A DNA stretch of 64,000 nt from Flavobacterium sp. (GTDB lineage: Bacteria > Bacteroidota > Bacteroidia > Flavobacteriales > Flavobacteriaceae): NCBI GenBank assembly GCA_016721735.1, contig JADKHM010000005.1, forward strand, positions 1 to 64,000, given 5' to 3'. The notes below the pieces were generated by a model. The model was not told the origin of the DNA. It saw only the letters and a list, made by a program, of their open reading frames with translations, and made no database searches. A program made the translations under genes and the position numbers. Positions 19,448-28,657 of the stretch are shown piece after piece; within the stretch, counting starts at the first letter, position 1; each line of letters opens with the position of its first letter.

Positions 19448-20488
19448 GTGATGAAGACATTTTGTTTCGGATTGACTTTATTGATACTTTTTGTTGTTGG
19501 TTGTAAAAATGAATCAACTTCAAAAGTAATTCCAATCACTGCACCCAAATCAAATTCTGGAAAGTATTACTCCCACGATAATATGATTTATATTAAAGGA
19601 GGTTCGTTTGAAATGGGCGCAGATAATAATCAAGCCGCTCAAGACGAATATCCAAAGCATCTCGTTGAACTGAGTGGTTTTTGGATAGATAAGACCGAAG
19701 TTACCAATGCACAGTTCGCACAATTTGTTGCTGAAACAAACTATGTCACTACCGCAGAAAAGAAAATCGATTGGGAAGCTTTGAAAAAACAATTGCCGCC
19801 CGGAACGCCAAAACCTTCAGAAGACCAATTAAGGCCGGGAGCGCTTGTATTTCAAATCGTCAAAACAGAACGCGACTATTGGTGGAAAATGGAAACTGGA
19901 GCCAATTGGAAACATCCCTCAGGTCCACAATCAGATATCATTGGTAAAGAGAATTATCCAGTTGTTCAAGTTTCTTGGGATGATGCTCAAGCTTATTGCC
20001 GCTGGGCAAAGAAACGATTACCAACAGAGGCAGAATGGGAATTTGCGGCACGTGGTGGACTAACAAACAATGTCTATTCTTGGGGAAACGAACCGGTAGA
20101 CGAAGGAAAACCAAAAACAAATAGTTGGCAAGGTGAATTTCCTTACTTCAATACCAACATTGACTTATATCTGAAATCTGCACCTGTCAAAACCTTTCCA
20201 ACGAACGGTTACGGGTTGTATGACATGGCGGGAAATGTGTGGGAATGGTGCCAAGATTGGTACGACTACAATTACTACAGCTTGGTTTCTAAGGGAGTGA
20301 AAAATCCGAAAGGCCCGACAAAGAGTTATGATCCTGATGATCTCTATGCTTCAAAAAAGACAATTCGTGGTGGTTCTTTTTTATGTAATGATGGTTACTG
20401 TTCAGGTTATCGAAATGCCCGAAGAATGAAAGAAACACCAGACACAGGCATGGAACATATTGGATTTCGATGTGTTTCAAATCAATAA
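19448..20488 (+). CDS. Lipoprotein formylglycine-generating enzyme (SUMF1/FGE family)
   Basis: The 346-residue protein has a lipobox with Cys19 (LLILFVVGC) and then an FGE-sulfatase domain over about 45-345: YIKGGSFEMGADNN, YPVVQVSWDDAQAYCRWAKK, RLPTEAEWEFAARGG, YDMAGNVWEWCQDWY. Crucially, the C-terminal core GGSFLCNDGYCSGYRNARR keeps both cysteines (Cys313 and Cys318) that bind Cu(I) and do catalysis in aerobic FGE, so it should be an active formylglycine generator and not just a fold relative such as a GldK-type structural lipoprotein. It should act outside the cytoplasm on the upstream sulfatase. A Met one codon later is an equally good start. Confidence 0.88.
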   Translation: MMKTFCFGLTLLILFVVGCKNESTSKVIPITAPKSNSGKYYSHDNMIYIKGGSFEMGADNNQAAQDEYPKHLVELSGFWIDKTEVTNAQFAQFVAETNYVTTAEKKIDWEALKKQLPPGTPKPSEDQLRPGALVFQIVKTERDYWWKMETGANWKHPSGPQSDIIGKENYPVVQVSWDDAQAYCRWAKKRLPTEAEWEFAARGGLTNNVYSWGNEPVDEGKPKTNSWQGEFPYFNTNIDLYLKSAPVKTFPTNGYGLYDMAGNVWEWCQDWYDYNYYSLVSKGVKNPKGPTKSYDPDDLYASKKTIRGGSFLCNDGYCSGYRNARRMKETPDTGMEHIGFRCVSNQ

Positions 20489-20520
20489 AAAACCGCCTTA
20501 TTTCTAAAGCGGTTTTTTTA
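20487..20520. terminator. Bidirectional terminator between FGE and LRR genes
   Basis: AAACCGC and GCGGTTT pair over a 12-base spacer with a run of A before and T after, so the hairpin can end transcription of the plus-strand FGE gene and of the convergent minus-strand gene. Confidence 0.85.
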
Positions 20521-20542
20521 TTATTTGTTTTCACTACGATTA

Positions 20543-21871
20543 CTATTCTTTAATAAATTTCATAGTCTCATAGCTATTATTCGTTTTTACTTTCATAAAA
20601 TAAATACCATTTTGAAGGTTGGAAACATCTATTTTATTAGCATCCCTATAAATTGTTTTTATGACTCTACCATTGACGTCAATTATGACTACACTTTCAA
20701 TAGTTGCTGCACTACTAATATTCAAGTAATCACTTGCGGGATTGGGAAATAAAACCATCTTATTCTTGAAATCCTCTACAGTTTCAGTTGCGAAAACACC
20801 ATTACTTGAACACTCAGAGTTTACTACCGTATCGTAATTCCCGTATAATAAAGCTTGATTTTGAATATAAACCTCTTGTTCCGGATCGCAGCAGACATAG
20901 GCCAAATTTGGATTACCATTAAAATCGATATATTGTTCAATTTTGAAATTTTTCAGTTTTAATTCTGTCAAATTATTATTTGAACAGGAAAGTATTTCAA
21001 GATTCTGAAAGTTATTTAAGTCAAGAGATGTTATTTGGTTATTTTCACAATACAAATTTCTAACATAGTATAGACTTCCGAAATTGATAGTTTGAAGCTG
21101 ATTGCCTTGAACATAAACATTCTCCAAATTAAGATTGGCGCTTAAATCCAAAGTGGTGATATTAGTGTTGCTGATATTTAGGTTTACGAGCAATGGTTGA
21201 TTCGTCAAATTTATAGAGGAAAGACCAATATTCTGTGCCGTTGTAAAACCGATGCCTATTTCTATAAGTCTAATGCAATCCGAAATGTTCAAAGTAGGTA
21301 GACTGCCGTAATAGGATAGTTTTCTTAAGTTAACCAAGTTGTCTAGGATTAAATTCAAATTAGTTGATGTGTCGGAAATTCTTAGCTCTCTTAGGTTGAT
21401 ATTATTAGACAAATCAACTGTGCTAGTAAAACCAGTATTTAACTCTAAGACTTTCAGATTTAGGTTATTAGATACATCGAAATTTGATAATGTTTGTTGA
21501 CCTGAAGCGCCACCTAAAATCAGTTCTTCCAAATTGGTTAATTGAGGAAAATTAAAGGAATTTGCATAACTGTTTAAAGAACTGATTGTCTTCAGATTGG
21601 TAAAGTACTGTAGACCTTCTAAATCGGTGAAAGGTAAATAATAGAAGTCTATATTAATGATATTCTCAGCTTCAGAAATACTAATTTCACCATCATTATC
21701 TGTATCGACATTGGTGCTAACATTTCCGTTTAAGTCGATGAAACTGGTACTATACCCAACAGCAGGGGAATCTATAAGCGCGCCTTTTAGCAAAGAATCT
21801 GTAAAAGTTATATTTTGAGCATTGGCAAAATATAAACACAGAGAACAAGATAGAAGTATAATTTTTTTCAT
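20543..21871 (-). CDS. Leucine-rich-repeat surface protein with T9SS domain
   Basis: I start at the Met at 21871, which gives a signal peptide (MKKIILLSCSLCLYFANAQN); an upstream in-frame Met would add 16 residues before it. The 442-residue product carries irregular leucine-rich repeats over about 100-330 (for example LDLSANLNLENVYVQGNQLQ and LDLNNFQNLEILSCSNNNL) and a T9SS type A domain (LFPNPASDYLNISS to TMKFIKE). An EF-hand-like DTDNDGEISISEAE follows the signal region. It should be a surface-attached or released binding protein. It is unrelated to the convergent sulfatase genes. Confidence 0.88.
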   Translation of the reverse strand: MKKIILLSCSLCLYFANAQNITFTDSLLKGALIDSPAVGYSTSFIDLNGNVSTNVDTDNDGEISISEAENIINIDFYYLPFTDLEGLQYFTNLKTISSLNSYANSFNFPQLTNLEELILGGASGQQTLSNFDVSNNLNLKVLELNTGFTSTVDLSNNINLRELRISDTSTNLNLILDNLVNLRKLSYYGSLPTLNISDCIRLIEIGIGFTTAQNIGLSSINLTNQPLLVNLNISNTNITTLDLSANLNLENVYVQGNQLQTINFGSLYYVRNLYCENNQITSLDLNNFQNLEILSCSNNNLTELKLKNFKIEQYIDFNGNPNLAYVCCDPEQEVYIQNQALLYGNYDTVVNSECSSNGVFATETVEDFKNKMVLFPNPASDYLNISSAATIESVVIIDVNGRVIKTIYRDANKIDVSNLQNGIYFMKVKTNNSYETMKFIKE

Positions 21872-22009
21872 AGCATTTAGTTTAATTTTTTTTAAAGATA
21901 TTACTAAAAATAATCCCATAACACGCTTTACAACAAATACTTATAAAATTTAACGCTCGTTTAAAGATTATTGCTGCTTTTCTCAAAAAACTAGATTTTG
22001 CTTAAACAA

Positions 22010-22042
22010 AAAAAAACCGCTTCGTTTCCGAAGCGGTTTCTC
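22010..22042 (-). terminator. Terminator downstream of MopE-motif T9SS gene
   Basis: Read on the minus strand, AAACCGCTTCG and CGAAGCGGTTT form an 11-bp stem with a 4-base loop followed by nine or more T residues. It lies 20 bases after the stop of the 22062-24380 gene. Confidence 0.9.
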
Positions 22043-22061
22043 TTTTATAAAGACAATCTAA

Positions 22062-24380
22062 TTATCTTTTGATCACTCTTACCGTTTTCACGTTAGCTCC
22101 TTGAGTTACAATAATGTTGTAAACTCCAGAAGGATATTGTGAACCGATTTCTAAGTTAGTGATAGCAGCAACAGATGCTTGACGTGCCTCAACCTCACGG
22201 CCTAACATATCATATACTCTTACTCCTACTTGATCCTCGCTTGATGTGTTTACATTCAATTTGAATGTTTCAGCATATGGGTTTGGATAAGCATTCACTT
22301 CATAGATAGCTAAAGCTGAACTAGTTTGTCTAGTAGCTGTAGGTGAAGTAGTGATCGTACACAATACTGTTCCTTGAACATAGCTCAAGTTATACAATAC
22401 ATCTACACGGATTGTGTAAGCAGTACTTGCAGCAGCTCCTCCTGACAATAATGGCAATTGGAATCTTGGGTTAGCTGTTGGATACTCTCTTGTTTGAGCT
22501 CCGTTAGTTACCACAAATTTATATCCTTGCGCTCCTAATACTTGTTGCGCATAGATAGTTGTCCATAAGTTATTGATTGAACTTCCACAAGATGGTGCAA
22601 TCACTCTTGATGTTCCAGGAGTTGCTGGTGTAGAGATAGAACAAGCACTTCCGTACTCTGTATCTGGTCGGAAAATACCTCCAAATGCTAACAATACATC
22701 AACAGTATAAGTAGTTCCGAATGCAATATTCGAAATTCCTAAATCAACTAGGCTGAATCTGTTTACAATTTTGTCTACAGTTCCAACTACAGTTGCTCCG
22801 TTTCTAACTCTAAATCTATAACCTGACACACTTGGTCTTACTTCACAAAAAATAGACTGCGAAATATCGGTCAGTGTACTGCCACAAACCGGATTGGACA
22901 CGTAAGTAGTTCGAGGTGCTGAAGGCGTAGTAACCGTACATAAAGATCCATACGCTCTCCAATAACCACCTGACTTAGCCGAAACTTCAACCGTGTAGTT
23001 AGTTCCTAAAGTTGCGCCACCAGGCAACAGCGTTAAATTAAAACTGTTCGTTAGCGAATCATAGGTGCGTACAGTAGCGCCATTGGTTACTTTAAAGCGA
23101 AATCCTTGTATCGTTCCCAATTGTGCAAAAGCATTTATTAATGGTTCGCAAAATAAACTGGTCTGAATCAATGGTAAAACCACATTGCAACTTTGAGCAA
23201 GTAAATTGGAAGTTGGTGTTGCTTCATCTGTTGTACCATCGCAATTGTCATCAATGCCGTTAGCAAGAACTTCAGATGCATTAGGATTTACTGCAGCATT
23301 AGAATCATTGCAATCAACGCCACTTGAAGTTAATACATAACCCGAAAGTTGCGTACAGGATAACACTTGTGGACTATTTGACGTAAATCCATCGCCGTCC
23401 GCATCTACATAATAGAGCGTTCCCGCATTAACTGTAATACTTTTTGAATCCGTAACCACGCCACATGAGCCACCTGTGGAAGTTAATGTTAAAGTCACGC
23501 TAGAAGGCGCATTTAAAGCAGCCGTATAAGTTGTTGTTGCTGGAGTTAAACCATCGTTATTGGTAAATGTACCTCCTGCTCCACCATCACTCCATATTGC
23601 TCCAGTAGCACTACCACCAAATGATCCATTCAACGCAGCAGAAGTTCCGCCTTGACAAATCGCTGACATCGCGCCGCCTGCAAGTGCAGTTGGATTCTCA
23701 ATAATTTGGATTGAAACTGAATCTGTCATTGAAACGCTTGGACAAGAACCTCCATCACGAGTTGCAAAAACTCGATAGGTACCAGCTTGTGTTAAATTTC
23801 CAAAATTGATGGCAGCACCAGTACCACTTTGGGTAGGAATACTTATTGCAACTCCATTTCCATCTGTTAACGCATAGGTAACTCCTAACTCTGAGCTACT
23901 AAGTCCAATTGGCATACCAGCGCCTCCAGAACAGTAGGATCCACCTCCGGTAACAGTATATGCGGTAGGATCAACACATGGAACGGCAATAGTGACGAAT
24001 GACCCACATTGTGTAGTTGTCAAATTCGTATCAAATGGATCGTATTGCCCGCCCGGTGCAGCAGTCGCATCAGAGATAAACGAATAATAAGGTTGTCCGT
24101 CATAAGAAACAACCCAACGGTTTTCTAGTGTTCCAATTTCAGTGCCTAATGCATAATATAGATAAGCTACAGTTGTCGTAGCAGTTCCTTCTAAATTAAT
24201 CGCTAAAGCCCCGTTGTAATATACTGGTCGTCCGTTATAGCTGGTATTAGCGACATCGCCACCTTGTGTTAATGATCCTGTGCTATCGACACAAGAACCA
24301 GTTATATTTAAACTCTGTGCGTTACTTTGAAAAGCAAGAATAACGAACAAAATTCCTAGTAATTTATTTTTTAATTTCAT
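22062..24380 (-). CDS. Large T9SS protein with MopE-type metal-binding motif and repeat domains
   Basis: The 772-residue secreted protein has a signal peptide (MKLKNKLLGILFVILAFQSNAQ), Ig/PKD-like segments (about 115-320), and a MopE-type motif around 325-390 (YYVDADGDGFTSNSPQ, DCNDSNAAVNPNASE, GIDDNCDGTTDE), where Asp-rich loops bind Ca2+ or other metals. Three related domains of about 95 residues follow (about 398-690; each has a Cys-rich start such as VCGSTLTDISQSIFCE and an ending like LCTITTSPTA), then a T9SS type A domain ending VKTVRVIKR. The repeat domains also make up the lipoprotein at 29060-29791. It is the last gene of the minus-strand export cluster. Confidence 0.85.
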   Translation of the reverse strand: MKLKNKLLGILFVILAFQSNAQSLNITGSCVDSTGSLTQGGDVANTSYNGRPVYYNGALAINLEGTATTTVAYLYYALGTEIGTLENRWVVSYDGQPYYSFISDATAAPGGQYDPFDTNLTTTQCGSFVTIAVPCVDPTAYTVTGGGSYCSGGAGMPIGLSSSELGVTYALTDGNGVAISIPTQSGTGAAINFGNLTQAGTYRVFATRDGGSCPSVSMTDSVSIQIIENPTALAGGAMSAICQGGTSAALNGSFGGSATGAIWSDGGAGGTFTNNDGLTPATTTYTAALNAPSSVTLTLTSTGGSCGVVTDSKSITVNAGTLYYVDADGDGFTSNSPQVLSCTQLSGYVLTSSGVDCNDSNAAVNPNASEVLANGIDDNCDGTTDEATPTSNLLAQSCNVVLPLIQTSLFCEPLINAFAQLGTIQGFRFKVTNGATVRTYDSLTNSFNLTLLPGGATLGTNYTVEVSAKSGGYWRAYGSLCTVTTPSAPRTTYVSNPVCGSTLTDISQSIFCEVRPSVSGYRFRVRNGATVVGTVDKIVNRFSLVDLGISNIAFGTTYTVDVLLAFGGIFRPDTEYGSACSISTPATPGTSRVIAPSCGSSINNLWTTIYAQQVLGAQGYKFVVTNGAQTREYPTANPRFQLPLLSGGAAASTAYTIRVDVLYNLSYVQGTVLCTITTSPTATRQTSSALAIYEVNAYPNPYAETFKLNVNTSSEDQVGVRVYDMLGREVEARQASVAAITNLEIGSQYPSGVYNIIVTQGANVKTVRVIKR

Positions 24381-24416
24381 GTCTTCTTATTTTATTATTA
24401 AGGAAATTGCCCATTA

Positions 24417-24998
24417 TTAATTTTGAGTTGGAAAAATACCATAAACCGAAATGATATAGTTTATTCCTAAGTAAGGTTGCGATATATCAATCGGATTTGG
24501 AGTAGCTAATCCCGCAGAACCCGTAGTTCCCATACTGGTATTGGAAGAAGTGGCAAATTCTTTATCTAAGGCACCTGTATTTGCTAGTACAGCATTTGAA
24601 GGACTACTTGTTGTCCCTGCTCCCGTATTCGCTCCTACTGAATGAGTATGAGCTGGTAAATTAGCTGTCGATAAGGTCGCAGTTCTAGAACCTGCTGATT
24701 CCCCTACTATTCTATTTGTTAATCCTGGTCCTTGACCAACCCCAATTAACGTTCTCCCTCTATAATCAGGCAGCGCAAAAGTTACTTGACCGTCCCCTCC
24801 GTAGGTAGTTCCTATCAGATTAAATAAAGTTTCATATTCTGAGATTGGCACAAGTGATCCATCACATTTTAACCATCCTATTGGCGCAAAATTAAATCCA
24901 ACCGCTGCAATTTCGCCAACGAATGGAGTTTGTGAGTAGGATTTTTGTGAACTGAAAAGCACTAAAAAAAGTACGGTTACTGACAATATTTTTTTCAT
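24417..24998 (-). CDS. Secreted tail-collar domain protein, paralog 1
   Basis: The 193-residue protein has a signal peptide (about 1-22) and a phage tail collar domain (PFVGEIAAVGFNFAPIGWLK, then IGTTYGGDGQVTFALPDYRG, as in microcystin-dependent-like proteins). A second half has LPAHTHSVGANTG and a C-terminal QPYLGINYIISVYGIFP. It is one of three tandem paralogs in the same direction, spaced by 35-41 bases. No phage structural, lysis or integrase gene is nearby, so this is not prophage debris. The function of exported collar proteins is unknown; binding or trimer formation is the usual guess. Confidence 0.85.
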   Translation of the reverse strand: MKKILSVTVLFLVLFSSQKSYSQTPFVGEIAAVGFNFAPIGWLKCDGSLVPISEYETLFNLIGTTYGGDGQVTFALPDYRGRTLIGVGQGPGLTNRIVGESAGSRTATLSTANLPAHTHSVGANTGAGTTSSPSNAVLANTGALDKEFATSSNTSMGTTGSAGLATPNPIDISQPYLGINYIISVYGIFPTQN

Positions 24999-25038
24999 AA
25001 TTCTATGTTTAATTAATTATTTTATACTTTTCAGTTTG

Positions 25039-25617
25039 TTAATTGCGCGAAGGAAAAATACCTTGCAATGCAATTACATAATATACTGCTGAATAAGGTT
25101 TCATATTATTTACTGGTTGATTCCCACCTGTACTACCTGAAGCAGCCATTGTCGAATTGGATTGTGATGCATATTCTTTATCTAATGCACCAGAGTTTGC
25201 TGGAAAACTGTTCGTTGGAACACTTGTATCTCCGGCTAGCGAACTCGCAACGATTGTATGATAGTGAGCTGGCATATTGCTTATAAGCAAAGATGTGTTT
25301 TCTGTCCCAGCTTGTTCTCCCTGAGCAACATTTAGTGTTCCGTTGCCTTGACCTGAATGCACAATGGCTCTTCCTCTCAGGTCAGGCAGTGCGAAATTAG
25401 TTGTACCGTTCCCTCCGTATTGAGTTCCTAACAACGAAAACAAGGCTTGATTCTGATTGATTGGCAACAATTGCCCATTGCATTGTGCCCAACCTCTTGG
25501 TGCAAAAGGAAAAGCCACTGCTTTTATTTGACCAATATATTGATCGCCTTGGGCTACTATATTTGATGTGCCTATTAGAAAAGACACCAATAAAGTTAAA
25601 AAAATACTTTTCTTCAT
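25039..25617 (-). CDS. Secreted tail-collar domain protein, paralog 2
   Basis: The 192-residue middle paralog has a signal peptide (MKKSIFLTLLVSFLIGTSNIVAQ is 23 residues; only its composition matters here) and the collar core YIGQIKAVAFPFAPRGW, LLGTQYGGNGTTNFALPDL, then MPAHYHTIVASS and a C-terminal YSAVYYVIALQGIFPSRN. The conserved GALDKEYASQSNSTM segment aligns with paralog 1 (GALDKEFATSSNTSM). There is no T9SS tail, so export stops at the periplasm or uses a partner. It lies 41 bases from paralog 1. Confidence 0.83.
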   Translation of the reverse strand: MKKSIFLTLLVSFLIGTSNIVAQGDQYIGQIKAVAFPFAPRGWAQCNGQLLPINQNQALFSLLGTQYGGNGTTNFALPDLRGRAIVHSGQGNGTLNVAQGEQAGTENTSLLISNMPAHYHTIVASSLAGDTSVPTNSFPANSGALDKEYASQSNSTMAASGSTGGNQPVNNMKPYSAVYYVIALQGIFPSRN

Positions 25618-25652
25618 GATATTGTGATTTTTTAAAATGTTTGCGATGCTAA

Positions 25653-26228
25653 TTATGGTCTAGGTGGGAATATGCCTTGGGTTGCAATAACATACTTGAG
25701 TCCCAAATAGGGTTGCATGTTGTTTATTGGGATTGACCCGCCAGCAAAATTTGATGGAGTCATAAAAACATTACCCGATGAATTGAATTCAGGATCACTA
25801 TCCGAAGTATTAGCGAGCACATTATTTGCAGGTGAACTTGTTGTTCCCGCACCTGTATTGGCACCAAACGAGTGCCTGTGAGCAGGCAAATTATTCCCTA
25901 ATAAGGTGGTTTGCGAACTTCCTCCTGACTCACCTAGATCCACTGGTAATAATCCAGGTCCACTACCTTCTCCTGCCATTACTCTGCCTCGTAAATCTGG
26001 GAGCGCAAAATTAGTAGTTCCGTTACCTCCGTATGTCGTACCTAGTAATGAAAACAAGGCTACATTCGATTGTAGAGGTATCAATTGCCCATTACATTCC
26101 GCCCAGCCTGTTGGCGCGAAGTTATAAGGCACAGCCATGATCTGCCCAATAAAAGGCTGCTGTTGCGCAAAAGTCTTTGGGATTCCAAAAAATCCTAGAA
26201 GAAGAATTAGTAAAAGTTTTTTTCTCAT
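25653..26228 (-). CDS. Secreted tail-collar domain protein, paralog 3
   Basis: The 191-residue paralog is first in transcription order. It has a signal peptide ending FAQ (residue 21) and the collar core PFIGQIMAVPYNFAPTGW, LLGTTYGGNGTTNFALPDL and RGRVMAGEGSGPG, then NLPAHRHSFGANTG and a C-terminal LGLKYVIATQGIFPPRP. It is closest in layout to the other two and probably arose with them by tandem duplication. The upstream gap of 380 bases probably holds their common promoter. Confidence 0.85.
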   Translation of the reverse strand: MRKKLLLILLLGFFGIPKTFAQQQPFIGQIMAVPYNFAPTGWAECNGQLIPLQSNVALFSLLGTTYGGNGTTNFALPDLRGRVMAGEGSGPGLLPVDLGESGGSSQTTLLGNNLPAHRHSFGANTGAGTTSSPANNVLANTSDSDPEFNSSGNVFMTPSNFAGGSIPINNMQPYLGLKYVIATQGIFPPRP

Positions 26229-26610
26229 AATGTTACTGTTTAAATGTTAGTAATGTTTTTTCTTAAAATAAGGTTAAATAAAGATAGGTACTACTTTCTA
26301 CAAACAGTTATAAATTCGTTTAAAAACAGCTATTTACGATTAAGTGTATAAATAGCATTTCTAAGCAAATCATAATTTTTATCTTCATAAATTCCGTGTT
26401 TCTATAACGCAGCGATCGTAAGAAATAGACGCCAATTACTACAAAAAAAACCGCTTCGTTTCCAAAGCGGTTTAATAATTCAATACTATTTAATTCTGTT
26501 ATTATAGAGGATCAGTCGTTGGTTGCCCACTTTCAAATTTGAATTAGCTATTCGAATTGTGCATCCATACAAGGCATTTGCTTTTTACCTCTCAAAACGC
26601 AAATACTATA
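26229..26610. other. Intergenic region between collar genes and Fib-succ-domain gene
   Basis: These 380 AT-rich bases contain the terminator at 26443-26474 for the gene to the right and presumably the promoter for the three collar genes to the left. I find no gene or repeat in the remainder. Confidence 0.5.
26443..26474 (-). terminator. Terminator downstream of the Fib-succ-domain lipoprotein
   Basis: On the minus strand AAACCGCTT pairs with AAGCGGTTT over a 7-base loop, followed by eight T residues. The sequence is nearly identical to the terminator at 22010-22042. Confidence 0.88.
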
Positions 26611-28657
26611 TTAATCCTTTATACATCTTATCGAAAAACCTCGAGCTTTCTTTGCAGTCACTCTACTTGCATTGGGACCAAGATAGATTACGTTTCGTGA
26701 CCAAGAAGAAACAGCGTCAAATTCAGTAGCACTCCACCAGCCAGCAAAACCACCACTGCTAGAGTAACTGCCATTAAAGTCGCGATAACCACCAGGCAAT
26801 GCAGTAAATCGAGAACTGTTAGTTGCACCGGCATTTGGCGCTTGCCAATTTAGTGGTGTCTTCATTTTTCCTCCTGCAACAGCAACGCCACCCAAAAAGT
26901 CAGTTAGTGTTGTCCATTCTGCATCAGTGGGAACATGCCAACCCGCTGGTGCCAACGTTTTATTTGGTGTGCTGGGATCATTATCATGTATTCCTGCAAC
27001 TGCGTACCAATTATACAACTTTCCAAACGTAGTCCCAGCAGCATCATTGTTGCTAAAATAACACCAAGCTCCTGTGGTCAAACTCGCCCAAGCCGCAGGA
27101 TCACTTACTTGAGGAATGACCGTACCATCACTATATCGAGAAACGTTTAGGTTTTGCTGCAGCCAAGTTTGTTGACCAATAGCAATGTAGGTATAATTGT
27201 TCTGATCTATATCTGTAAAAGTTCCATCTGGATCTGGCGGATCCGCTATAACATCGCAAACTGGAATGATACCTAAATCCACGGGACCATTATTAAGAAT
27301 GCCGTCCCTTGTTGCTATAGAAACTACACCGAAAGCAGAACAACTCATGGTAAAAGAATTTTGATTTGGGTTACAAGTTCTCACATTAAATTGGAAAGTA
27401 CCATTATTTACAGCGCAATATAGATTTATACCTTGACTAAGTAAATTAATGTATCCACTCATGATGTTTTCATTGTTGCAGTTCACCAACGTACCTTTAA
27501 CAACTGTCGTATTAGGATCTATAGTTGTCGGCGGTTCTAATACAATAGTTGGCAAGGTAGTGTCGGAAGAAAAAGGACCAATTTGTTGCGTATATAGAGC
27601 ATCAATATCTATGGGACAGTTACCTCCGTCATTATAATAAATTACCATAGTCAATACTTCATTTGCAGGAACCAAACCTGAGATCTGACCTCCACTATTA
27701 GTATTTCCATTTCGAGATTGATTCTCCAAATGGAGGATTTCGCTTTATCTCTACAATCAATCCTGACATAAAAACTTGTTGTGAATTCGCAACTCTGATA
27801 GATAAAGTAATAGTAGGAAATTGGGCATCACAATTCCACCATGAGAAATGGTTCACCGTTCCTACATATTTATTCCCGACTTTCGTGGCACTTCCTTCTT
27901 CTTTCCAATAACCCGCTATTTCATCAAAATACCATAATGGGATTGTAGTTGGCGCAGAAGCTAGTTGTTCACTACTAATGGGCATTTCTATCGTGGTAGG
28001 ATTTACAATTTGTAATTTATTTCCAGTCGCATCCTGCAATTCGATATTCATCATACCGTAAGTTTCCAGAATCCGTTGTGCACCTGCACTATTTTCAGCC
28101 ATTAAGCTTCCAGGCATTTTTTGGAACGTAGTTTCATCTGCTGGGTCTAAATGGTGCATCAATACTTTTACACTTCCAGTGTAGGCAGCACCTGATTCCG
28201 TTTTAAAATTTCCATCAAACGACACTTTGGCCCCATTACTGAGAGCGACATTGCTAGATGCACCGCTTTCAATAGTAGCTTGAACATTCGCAGTTAGCAT
28301 CGTAATTTTAATATCGGTTTCTCCCGCACTAGGAACCACGGTTCGTGACCCATTGATAAACCCAGATTTTTTTGCAGTGACATAGGCGAATTTCTCGAAA
28401 ACTTCTGCATTTCTTATATAAAATATTCCATCGGAATTAGTAAACTGGGTGCTGGCGCCGATCTTGATTTCAACTCCTTCGATAGGTTCTGAAGATTCGT
28501 TGATGACTTGCCCAATAAAATCCCTAGTGACAAGGTTTCCGAAATTTTCAGTAAAATTACCAGTTGGATTTGGAGCGACATCTTTGTCATCACTTTTACT
28601 GCAATTCAATAAGGTGAATACAAGTAATAAAACGGAGATTGATTTTGCTAATTTCAT
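26611..28657 (-). pseudogene. Lipoprotein with carboxypeptidase-like and Fib_succ_major domains, one frameshift
   Basis: From ATG at 28657 the protein has a lipobox (Cys19 in LLLVFTLLNCSKSDD), a carboxypeptidase-regulatory-like domain (about 45-125: FIGQVINESSEPIEGVEIKI, GIFYIRNAEVFEKFAYV) and a domain with MMNIELQDATGNKLQI. The frame is lost near 27705 after IKRNPPFGES and resumes in a second frame as RNGNTNSGGQISGLV. A long linker follows, then a Fibrobacter succinogenes major paralogous domain (about the last 190 residues: YTYIAIGQQTWLQQNLNV, APAGWHVPTDAEWTTL, GWWSATE, RGFSIRCIKD). One base would restore about 680 residues, so this may be one intact gene with a sequence error. Its role is unknown; the C-terminal domain is typical of surface lipoproteins. 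Confidence 0.75.

Noticed and set aside
24417..26228. Prophage remnant, because of phage tail collar domains
   Set aside because: All three proteins have signal peptides and there are no other phage genes, att sites or integrases nearby.
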